The position numbers and the translations under genes were made by a program. Source: Reyranella sp. (lineage in GTDB: Bacteria; Pseudomonadota; Alphaproteobacteria; Reyranellales; Reyranellaceae). From it: a stretch of DNA of 38,394 bases. Location: assembly GCA_019745575.1 (NCBI GenBank), contig JAIETA010000073.1, positions 1-38,394 of the forward strand. Direction: 5' to 3'. Shown piece by piece: positions 32,426 through 38,394 of this stretch; within the stretch, counting starts at the first letter, position 1; every line of letters begins with the position of its first letter. Under the pieces are notes generated by a model, which worked only from the letters and a program-made list of their open reading frames with translations, had not been told where the DNA came from and ran no database searches.

Positions 32426-33658
32426 GTGAGCCTGCTCCGGTTATCGGTGGCGGCGGTCGCGGCGGCGCTCGTCGGCGGCCTCGCGGTGCCCGCCTCTGCC
32501 CAGGCGCCTCTCAGCGTCGAGGGTTCGGCCGCCCCGCAGCCGTGGCAGCGCTACCGCGACTGGAACAAGGCGCGCTGGGATACCTACAACACGCTCGCCA
32601 AACCGAAGCTGACGCCGCCGCCCGGCCGCGAGATCGAGATCGCCTCGGTGACCGGCGATGCGGCCAAGGGCCAGCAACTTGCCTTCGACCGCAGCCGCGG
32701 TGGCGGGTGCCTCGCCTGTCACGTTATGGGCCCCAGGACTCAGGCGTTGCCCGGCAACGTCGGTGTTGACCTGTCGGAGATCGGCAGTGCCGGCCGCACC
32801 GACCAGTGGCTTTACAACTTCGTCTTCGATGCCCGTGTCTACAATCCCGAGTCGGTGATGCCGCCCTGGGGCAAGCACGGTTTCTACAACGATGCCGAGA
32901 TCCGCGACATCGTGGCTTTCCTCAAGACGCTGAAGACTCCAGCGACATTCGCCGACAAGCTGAACGATCCCGAGAAGCGTCCGCAGCCCGTCGAAGACCG
33001 CGACGGGCTCGACCCGTTCGTCAATCCGGCCGCCGAGCGCATCGAAGTCGGCGCCGCGCTGTTCCGGCAGCAGGGCCCGAACGGCAAGGCATGCATCACC
33101 TGCCATGCAACGCCGGAAACGGCGTTCAAGCGCTGGGCCGTGGAGATGCCGAAGTGGGAGCCGCGTCTCGACAAGGTTCTGGGCGCCGAGGAATTCATCA
33201 CCCGGCATGCCAAGGCCACGACCGGCGCCGACTACCTGATGCAGTCGGCGGCCAACACCGATCTCTCGATCTATCTGCACAATCTCGCCAACGGCGAGGC
33301 GATCAAGGTCGACCTGTCGTCGCCGGGCGCCAAGGCCGCCTACGAACGCGGGGTCGAGCTCAGCAAGCTCAAGATCGGCCAGTTCAATTTTTCCTGTGTC
33401 GATTGCCACCAGGTCGGCGCCAACAAGTGGCTGCGCGGCCAATGGCTGGGCGAGCCGCGCGGGCAGTTCGATCATTTCCCGCTGTGGCGGACCAGCCGCA
33501 ACGAGATATGGGACATCCGCAAGCGCTTCGAGTGGTGCAATGTCCAGGTCCGCGCCAACGAACTGCCGCCGGATGCGCCGGAGTACGGCGAACTGGAACT
33601 CTATTTGCGCAAGATGAACGAGGGGCTCAAACTCGCGAGCCCCAATATCCGGCACTGA
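32426..33658 (+). CDS. soxXA: SoxX-SoxA fusion, triheme sulfur-oxidation cytochrome
   Basis: A single 410-residue frame joins both subunits of SoxXA, which oxidatively links thiosulfate to the SoxY cysteine. One signal peptide ends near residue 25 (VPASA). Residues about 55-170 are SoxX: C95-L-A-C-H99, then NPESVMPPWG with M145 as heme ligand. A linker leads to SoxA from about 195: C223-I-T-C-H227, C324-V-D-C-H328, and FEWCNVQVRAN with C371, the cysteine known as the active-site heme ligand. The GTG start follows AAGGAGG by five bases; the overlapping ATG at 32424 reads straight into a stop. It heads soxXA-Y-Z-B-C-D. Confidence 0.92.
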   Translation: MSLLRLSVAAVAAALVGGLAVPASAQAPLSVEGSAAPQPWQRYRDWNKARWDTYNTLAKPKLTPPPGREIEIASVTGDAAKGQQLAFDRSRGGGCLACHVMGPRTQALPGNVGVDLSEIGSAGRTDQWLYNFVFDARVYNPESVMPPWGKHGFYNDAEIRDIVAFLKTLKTPATFADKLNDPEKRPQPVEDRDGLDPFVNPAAERIEVGAALFRQQGPNGKACITCHATPETAFKRWAVEMPKWEPRLDKVLGAEEFITRHAKATTGADYLMQSAANTDLSIYLHNLANGEAIKVDLSSPGAKAAYERGVELSKLKIGQFNFSCVDCHQVGANKWLRGQWLGEPRGQFDHFPLWRTSRNEIWDIRKRFEWCNVQVRANELPPDAPEYGELELYLRKMNEGLKLASPNIRH

Positions 33659-33680
33659 GCGAGCACGAGGAGAAACCCGC

Positions 33681-34154
33681 ATGGCACATCGACATTCCCC
33701 GGCTCTCGGGCGGCGCGCCGCCCTCGCGCGCGCAGGCGGCTACGGTCTTGTGGCCATCGCCGGCGCGCTGGCGGCCCGCGACGCCGCTGCAACTCCCGAC
33801 AGCGCCCGCGACTGGCTGTCGGCGCTCGCCAAGGGCAGCCCGCAGGAAGGCAAGGTCTCCATCAAGGCGCCGGAAATCGCCGAGAACGGCAACGCCGTTC
33901 CCGTCACCATCGGCGTTGAAAGCGAGATGACGGAGAAGTCCTACGTCAAGGCGCTGTACGTTGCAGCCGACGGCAACCCCAATCCCGGCGTGGCGTCCTA
34001 CAATTTCACGCCGCTCGCGGGCAAGGTCGAGGTCCAGCTCAGGGTGCGCCTGGCGCAGACGCAGAAGCTGGTCGCGGTGGCGGAGATGAACGATGGCGCG
34101 CTGTTCATCGCCAGCCGCGAGGTCAAGGTCACCATCGGCGGCTGCGGCGGCTGA
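33681..34154 (+). CDS. soxY: Sulfur-carrier protein SoxY
   Basis: A 157-residue periplasmic carrier whose C-terminal swinging arm holds the substrate. The sequence ends in the defining motif VTIGGCGG, with the sulfur-binding cysteine two residues from the end. The N-terminus (LGRRAALARAGGYGLVAIAG) is a twin-arginine-like export signal, as known for SoxYZ. The immunoglobulin-like domain has NGNAVPVTIGVES and NPNPGVASYNF. GAGGAG lies just before the ATG. soxZ follows after 17 bases; the two products form the carrier heterodimer. Confidence 0.96.
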   Translation: MAHRHSPALGRRAALARAGGYGLVAIAGALAARDAAATPDSARDWLSALAKGSPQEGKVSIKAPEIAENGNAVPVTIGVESEMTEKSYVKALYVAADGNPNPGVASYNFTPLAGKVEVQLRVRLAQTQKLVAVAEMNDGALFIASREVKVTIGGCGG

Positions 34155-34171
34155 GGGAAGAGGAGAGATCG

Positions 34172-34501
34172 ATGTCCGACGATATCAAGCCCCGCGTCCG
34201 GGTCCAGGCCAAGGCCAAGAAGGGCGAGCTAGTCGAGGTCAAGACCCTGGTCACCCATCCGATGGAGAGCGGCCAGCGCAAGGACGCCGACGGCAAAGTC
34301 GTTCCGCGCCTGATCGTGAGCGGCTTCGACGCCACCTTCAACGGCAAGCCGGTGATGAGCATAAAGCTCGACCCGGCGGTGTCGGCGAATCCGTACCTGT
34401 CGTTCTTCGTGCGGGTCGAAGATAGCGGCACGCTCAAGCTCACCTGGACCGACGACAACAAGCAGAGCTGGTCGTCCGAGACCAAGATCGAGGTCGCCTG
34501 A
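34172..34501 (+). CDS. soxZ: Sulfur-carrier partner SoxZ
   Basis: A 109-residue immunoglobulin-like protein that pairs with SoxY. It has PRVRVQAKAKKGELVEVKTLVTHPMESGQR, then NGKPVMSIKLDPAVSANPYLSFFVR and GTLKLTWTDDNKQSWSSE, all typical of SoxZ. There is no signal peptide, consistent with co-export of the folded SoxYZ pair through the Tat signal of SoxY. AGAGGAGA precedes the start. soxB starts three bases after its stop. Confidence 0.96.
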   Translation: MSDDIKPRVRVQAKAKKGELVEVKTLVTHPMESGQRKDADGKVVPRLIVSGFDATFNGKPVMSIKLDPAVSANPYLSFFVRVEDSGTLKLTWTDDNKQSWSSETKIEVA

Positions 34502-34504
34502 TCC

Positions 34505-36214
34505 ATGGCCGTGCTGGGCCGCCGCGAACTCCTGCAGGTTGCGGCCGCGACGGCTGCCCTGGCAGGCACGGGGCCGGCATCGGCGCAAACGGCGCGGCCG
34601 TCGCAGGACGATCTGCTGGCCTTCAAGCCGGTGGGACAGCTCACCCTGTTGCACTTCGCCGACCTGCATGCCCAGCTCATGCCGCTCTACTTCCGCGAAC
34701 CTTCGGCCAATGTCGGCGTGGGCGAGGTGCGCGGTCTGCCGCCGCACATCGTCGGCGAGCGGCTGCTCGAGGCCTTCAAGATCGGCCGCGGCACCTACGA
34801 CGCCTATGCGCTGGCGGCGGTCGATTTCCCCGAACTGGCCAAGCGCTTCGGCCGCGTCGGCGGCCTCGACCGCATGGCCACGCTGGTCAAGGCGATCCGT
34901 GCCGAGCGGCCGGACCGCGTGCTCCTGCTCGACGGCGGCGACACCTGGCAGGGCAGCTACACCTCGCTACAGAGCCAGGGCGCCGACATGGTGCGCGTCA
35001 TGAACGCGCTCGGCGTCGAGGCGATGACCGGGCACTGGGAGTTCACTTACGGCGCCAAGCGGGTCGAAGAACTTGCGAAGACGCTGAAATTTCCCTTCCT
35101 TGCCGGCAACGTCAAGGAGGCGACTTGGGGCGATCCGGTGTTCGAGGGCGCGACGGTGATCGAACGCGCCGGCCTGCGGATCGGCCTGATCGGCCAGGCC
35201 TTTCCCTACACGCCGGTCGCCAACCCGCGGTATCTCATTCCGGACTGGTCGTTCGGCATCGAGGAGGACAAGCTTGCCGAACGCGTGACCAAGCTGCGCG
35301 CCGGCGGCGTCGACCTGGTGGTGCTGCTCAGCCACAACGGCTTCGACGTCGATCGCAAGCTTGCGGGCCGCGTGAAGGGCATCGACGTCGTGCTGACGGG
35401 CCACACCCACGACGCGATTCCGGCCGCCGTGAAAGTCGGCGACACCCTGCTCATCGCCTCGGGCAGCCACGGCAAGTTTCTGTCGCGGCTCGACCTCGAG
35501 GTGAAGGACAGGCGCATCGCGAGTTACGCCTACCGCCTGATCCCGGTGCTGGCCGACGCGATCCGCCCCGACCCGGAGATGGCCGCGGTCGTTGCTGATA
35601 TCCGCAGGCCGCACGAGGCGGCACTGTCGCGCGTCCTCGGCCGGACCGAGTCGCTGCTCTACCGGCGCGGAAACTTCAACGGCACCTTTGACGATCTCAT
35701 TTGCCAGGCATTGCTTGCCGAGCGCGATGCGGAAATCGCGCTGTCGCCCGGGTTCCGCTGGGGCGCCACGCTGCTGCCGGGGCAGGACATCACGACCGAG
35801 GACGTGTTCGGCCAGACCGCGATCACCTATCCTGCGGCCTATCGCAGCCGGATGACGGGTGCTTTCCTCAAGGAGGTCCTCGAGGACGTGGCCGACAACC
35901 TGTTCAATCCCGATCCCTACTATCAGCAGGGCGGCGACATGGTCCGCGCGGGCGGGCTGGCCTATGCGCTCGACATCGCCCAGCCGATCGGCCGGCGTAT
36001 TTCCGACATGACCCTGCTGCGCTCCGGCGAGAAGATCGAGGCCGGCAAGGAATACACGGTGAGCGGCTGGGCGTCGGTCAACGAGGGCACGGAAGGTCCG
36101 CCGATCTACGACGTCGTGAGCAAGTACGTCGAGCGAACGAAGACGGTGCGGCTCGCGCCCAACCGGCACGTGAAGGTGCGGGGCGCCGATGCGGCGGGGC
36201 TCGAAGAAGGATGA
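34505..36214 (+). CDS. soxB: Thiosulfohydrolase SoxB
   Basis: A 569-residue dimanganese enzyme that hydrolyses the terminal sulfonate off SoxY-bound intermediates, releasing sulfate. A twin-arginine signal (GRRELLQVAAATAALAG) leads into the 5'-nucleotidase-like metallophosphoesterase domain with LTLLHFADLHAQLMPLYF, LLDGGDTWQGSYT, MTGHWEFTYG, LSHNGFDVD and GHTHDAIP supplying metal ligands. The C-terminal substrate domain contains GNFNGTFDDLICQAL and the YYQQGGDMVRAGGL segment. Length and order match SoxB of Paracoccus. Confidence 0.97.
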   Translation: MAVLGRRELLQVAAATAALAGTGPASAQTARPSQDDLLAFKPVGQLTLLHFADLHAQLMPLYFREPSANVGVGEVRGLPPHIVGERLLEAFKIGRGTYDAYALAAVDFPELAKRFGRVGGLDRMATLVKAIRAERPDRVLLLDGGDTWQGSYTSLQSQGADMVRVMNALGVEAMTGHWEFTYGAKRVEELAKTLKFPFLAGNVKEATWGDPVFEGATVIERAGLRIGLIGQAFPYTPVANPRYLIPDWSFGIEEDKLAERVTKLRAGGVDLVVLLSHNGFDVDRKLAGRVKGIDVVLTGHTHDAIPAAVKVGDTLLIASGSHGKFLSRLDLEVKDRRIASYAYRLIPVLADAIRPDPEMAAVVADIRRPHEAALSRVLGRTESLLYRRGNFNGTFDDLICQALLAERDAEIALSPGFRWGATLLPGQDITTEDVFGQTAITYPAAYRSRMTGAFLKEVLEDVADNLFNPDPYYQQGGDMVRAGGLAYALDIAQPIGRRISDMTLLRSGEKIEAGKEYTVSGWASVNEGTEGPPIYDVVSKYVERTKTVRLAPNRHVKVRGADAAGLEEG

Positions 36215-36218
36215 GGGC

Positions 36219-37481
36219 ATGAACACGGGGCGACGCAGCTTTTTCGGGCGCGGCCTGGCGGCGGGTGGCCTCGCTGCCCTCGCGACCCAGCACCCCAAGA
36301 TCGCGGCGGCCAGCGGCGGTCTCGACGGCAAGCCGCTCGAAGTGCCGGACTGGACCAAGATGCTGGGGCCGGGCGTCACCGACGCGCCCTACGGGTCGCC
36401 GTCCGAATTCGAGAAGAACGTGGTGCGCCGCAACGTGCCGTGGCTGACGGTGTCCGAACAGGCGTCGGTCAACTTCACCCCGTTGCAGGATCTCGACGGC
36501 ATCATCACGCCGTCCGGCCTGTGCTTCGAACGCCACCATGGCGGCGTGCCGGCGATCGAGCCCGATCTGCATCGCCTGGTGATCCACGGCATGGTGCGCC
36601 AGCCGCTGGTCTTCACCATGAGCGACCTCGTGCGCTTTCCCTCGGTGAGCCGCATCCATTTCCTCGAGTGCCCGGCCAACGGCGGTATGGAGTGGAAGGG
36701 CGCGCAGATGGCGGGCGTCCAGTTCAGCCATGGCATGGTGCATTGCTGCGAATGGACTGGGGTCCGTCTCTCGACCCTGCTCGAAGAGGTGGGTGTCGCC
36801 GCTGGCGCCAAATGGCTGCTGGCCGAAGGCGCCGATGCCGCCGCCATGACGCGGTCGATCCCGCTCGACAAGGCGCTCGACGACGTGATCGTGGCCTATT
36901 CGCAGAACGGCGAGCGCGTCCGGCCGGAGCAGGGCTATCCGCTGCGCCTGATCGTGCCGGGCTGGGAAGGCAACCTGCAGGTGAAGTGGCTGCGCCGCCT
37001 CAAGCTCGGTGATCGTCCCTGGCAGCATCGCGAGGAGACTTCCAAGTACACCGACCTGATGCCCGACGGGAAAGCGCGGCAGTTCACTTTCGTGCAGGAG
37101 GCGAATTCGGTCATCACCGCGCCCTGTCCGGAGAAGCCGCTGACGTCCAAGGGGTTCCGTGAAATCCGCGGCATCGCCTGGAGCGGCCGTGGCAAGATCG
37201 CACGGGTCGACGTCTCGCTCGACGGCGGCGCCAACTGGCAGAGTGCTGCCTTGCAGGAGCCGGTGCTGGACAAATGCCTGACGCGGTTTCGCCTGCCCTG
37301 GCGCTGGGAAGGCGGGCCGGTGTTCCTGCAGTCGCGCGCCATCGACGAGACCGGCTATGTCCAGCCGACGATCGACCAGCTGCGCAAGGCGCGCGGCGTC
37401 AATTCGATCTATCACAAGAACTCGATCCATACCTGGCGCGTCAACCAGGACGGCAGTGTCGACAATGTCCAGATTCTCTAG
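36219..37481 (+). CDS. soxC: Sulfane dehydrogenase molybdoprotein SoxC
   Basis: A 420-residue molybdenum protein of the sulfite oxidase family that, with SoxD, oxidises the sulfane sulfur left on SoxY. A Tat signal (TGRRSFFGRGLAAGGLAAL) opens it. The molybdenum-ligand cysteine is C151 in IHFLECPANGG. Molybdopterin contacts include HGMVHCCEWTGVRLSTLL and YPLRLIVPGWEGNLQVKWLR; a C-terminal dimer domain has VDVSLDGGANW and RFRLPWRWEG. The ATG is four bases after the soxB stop. The soxD start lies inside its 3' end (17-base overlap). Confidence 0.96.
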   Translation: MNTGRRSFFGRGLAAGGLAALATQHPKIAAASGGLDGKPLEVPDWTKMLGPGVTDAPYGSPSEFEKNVVRRNVPWLTVSEQASVNFTPLQDLDGIITPSGLCFERHHGGVPAIEPDLHRLVIHGMVRQPLVFTMSDLVRFPSVSRIHFLECPANGGMEWKGAQMAGVQFSHGMVHCCEWTGVRLSTLLEEVGVAAGAKWLLAEGADAAAMTRSIPLDKALDDVIVAYSQNGERVRPEQGYPLRLIVPGWEGNLQVKWLRRLKLGDRPWQHREETSKYTDLMPDGKARQFTFVQEANSVITAPCPEKPLTSKGFREIRGIAWSGRGKIARVDVSLDGGANWQSAALQEPVLDKCLTRFRLPWRWEGGPVFLQSRAIDETGYVQPTIDQLRKARGVNSIYHKNSIHTWRVNQDGSVDNVQIL

Positions 37482-38109
37482 CGTTCTCCTCGCGATCCTG
37501 GGCGTGCTTGCTGCTTCCGCCGCGGCGGCGCAGCAGGTTGGCTATGGCATCGGCCATAAGATCACCGACGCCCAGATCGCGCCCTGGAACATCGACATCA
37601 GCGGAGAGGACGGCAAGGGACTGCCGCCGGGCACGGGCTCCGTGGCCGACGGCGAGAAGCTCTACGTCCAGCAGTGCGCGTCGTGCCATGGCGAATTCGG
37701 CGAGGGCAACGGCCGCTGGCCGGAACTGATGGGCGGACAGGGCACGCTCCGGCACGAGGATCCGCGCAAGACCATCGGCAGTTTCTGGCCGTGGGCGCCG
37801 ACGATCTTCGACTATGTGCGGCGGACCATGCCCTTCGCCGCGCCGCAGTCCCTCGACGACAACGAGACCTACGCCATCGTGGCTTACCTGCTGCATCTCA
37901 ACGACCTGCTGCCGGCCGATGCGGTGCTCGATGCCAAGTCGCTGACCGCGATCAAGATGCCCAACCGCGACGGCTTCATCGCCGGCGATCCGCGTCCCGA
38001 CGTCAGGGCCGAACAATGCATGAAGGACTGCAGGAAGGGTCCGGTGACGGTGACGTCCGACCAAGCCAAGTCGCTCGGCGTCACGCCCACCCAGAGGCCC
38101 AAGGACTGA
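37465..38109 (+). CDS. soxD: Monoheme SoxD cytochrome, short form
   Basis: A 214-residue c-type cytochrome that takes electrons from SoxC. It has a signal peptide (MSRFSSVLLAILGVLAASAAAA), then YGIGHKITDAQIAPWNIDIS, the heme site C71-A-S-C-H75 in CASCHGEFGEGNGRWPELMGGQGTL, the probable Met ligand in RRTMPFAAPQSL, and a final EQCMKDCRKG. This corresponds to the first domain of Paracoccus SoxD, which is about 380 residues and carries a second heme domain that is absent here. It starts within soxC. The coding sequence ends three bases before an IS110-type remnant. Confidence 0.92.
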   Translation: MSRFSSVLLAILGVLAASAAAAQQVGYGIGHKITDAQIAPWNIDISGEDGKGLPPGTGSVADGEKLYVQQCASCHGEFGEGNGRWPELMGGQGTLRHEDPRKTIGSFWPWAPTIFDYVRRTMPFAAPQSLDDNETYAIVAYLLHLNDLLPADAVLDAKSLTAIKMPNRDGFIAGDPRPDVRAEQCMKDCRKGPVTVTSDQAKSLGVTPTQRPKD

Positions 38110-38112
38110 GCC

Positions 38113-38322
38113 ATGATCGCCTGCGCCCGCAAGATCATCGTCATCCTCAATGCGATTCCGCAAGACCAGACGGCTTGGAGACAGCTAAGACTGCTTGACC
38201 TCAAACACGGCTGCTCCGTGCCGCGCCTTCGGTGCTCCGGTCGAGACGACGGGACGTTTTTCTTTGGCCGATTCGATCTGACGTCATCTCGCGCTAGCGG
38301 CAGGGTCGTCGTCCGGCCCTAG
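38113..38322 (+). pseudogene. C-terminal remnant of an IS110-family transposase
   Basis: The frame from ATG 38113 begins MIACARKIIVILNAIPQDQTAW, which closely resembles the usual last 20-odd residues of IS110/IS1111-type transposases (A-C-x-R-K, then I/V-L-N-A, then W). Everything upstream of that tail is absent: the preceding bases are the soxD stop and a GCC. Similarity fades after about 38180, and the remaining frame to 38322 does not look like a protein. The last 72 bases of the window show no gene. Confidence 0.6.
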
Positions 38323-38394
38323 TAGCTCTGCACAGAGATTATGACTCTTTGGCTGGGTCTGGATAGGCCCGCAGTAGTTTGATGCGAGCGCGCC

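Noticed and set aside
32424-32429. ATG start for soxXA
   Set aside because: That ATG is followed directly by TGA; the overlapping GTG at 32426 is in the right frame and well spaced from AAGGAGG.
32900-33060. Possibility that the SoxX-SoxA fusion is a sequencing error
   Set aside because: The linker reads smoothly in frame with normal residues and no stop or codon anomaly, and there is no room for a second signal peptide or ribosome binding site before the SoxA part. Resequencing would settle it.
38200-38394. A terminator or further gene after soxD
   Set aside because: A short CACGG-CCGTG hairpin near 38207-38221 has no T-run, and the TTTTT at about 38258 has no convincing stem before it; no credible coding frame is visible.

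Overview
This is a high-GC window with the dense, overlapping gene style of a free-living alphaproteobacterium. The complete mreBCD-mrdA-mrdB block, a periplasmic thiosulfate-oxidising (Sox) locus with SoxCD, many family III CoA-transferases and two orphan Bug/TctC binding proteins suggest a metabolically versatile soil or water organism of the Rhodospirillales/Hyphomicrobiales type (Reyranella- or Bradyrhizobium-like). The sequence alone does not fix the genus. There is no CRISPR array, prophage or intact insertion sequence.

Layout. 1-1641: the 3' part of a LysE-family exporter, then two tandem paralogous lipoproteins on the minus strand. 1738-6033: ilvC with a clear terminator, a zinc alcohol dehydrogenase, a 30-residue membrane microprotein, an acyl-CoA dehydrogenase, a small unknown protein and pyrophosphatase. 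6195-11891: the rod-shape operon mreB-mreC-mreD-mrdA-mrdB, with an unusually structured mreB/mreC spacer. 11925-12104: tRNA-Lys(CUU) with its own promoter and terminator. 12244-16707: a TPR/2OG-oxygenase protein, a CoA-transferase with unusual domain order, a DinB protein and an amidohydrolase. 16822-21615: an LTXXQ periplasmic protein divergent from phosphofructokinase, prmB, a secreted thioredoxin-fold protein, a CoA-transferase and two small lipoproteins. 21774-28247: a catabolic island with an amidase and a cytosine-deaminase-like amidohydrolase facing away from a Bug protein, a cysteine-less thiolase-like protein with its DUF35 partner, and a second Bug protein. 28251-28910: alkB.

29033-38109 is the sulfur oxidation locus. 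One arm runs on the minus strand: a soxE-like cytochrome, a soxF-like flavoprotein and an alpha/beta hydrolase. Divergent from it lies a small cytochrome c. An ArsR-family repressor follows, carrying the two cysteines of the BigR/SqrR persulfide sensors at the same 66-residue spacing. Then come soxXA (SoxX and SoxA fused in one reading frame), soxY, soxZ, soxB, soxC and a short monoheme soxD. The expected working is that SoxXA couples thiosulfate to the SoxY cysteine, SoxB hydrolyses off sulfate, SoxCD oxidises the sulfane sulfur, and electrons pass through small cytochromes c. The repressor probably acts at a perfect inverted repeat between its gene and soxXA. An IS110-type transposase tail begins three bases after the soxD stop.

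The most interesting material is the SoxX-SoxA fusion, the predicted persulfide switch with its operator, the short SoxD beside an IS110 scar, and the thiolase-like/DUF35/Bug catabolic cluster.
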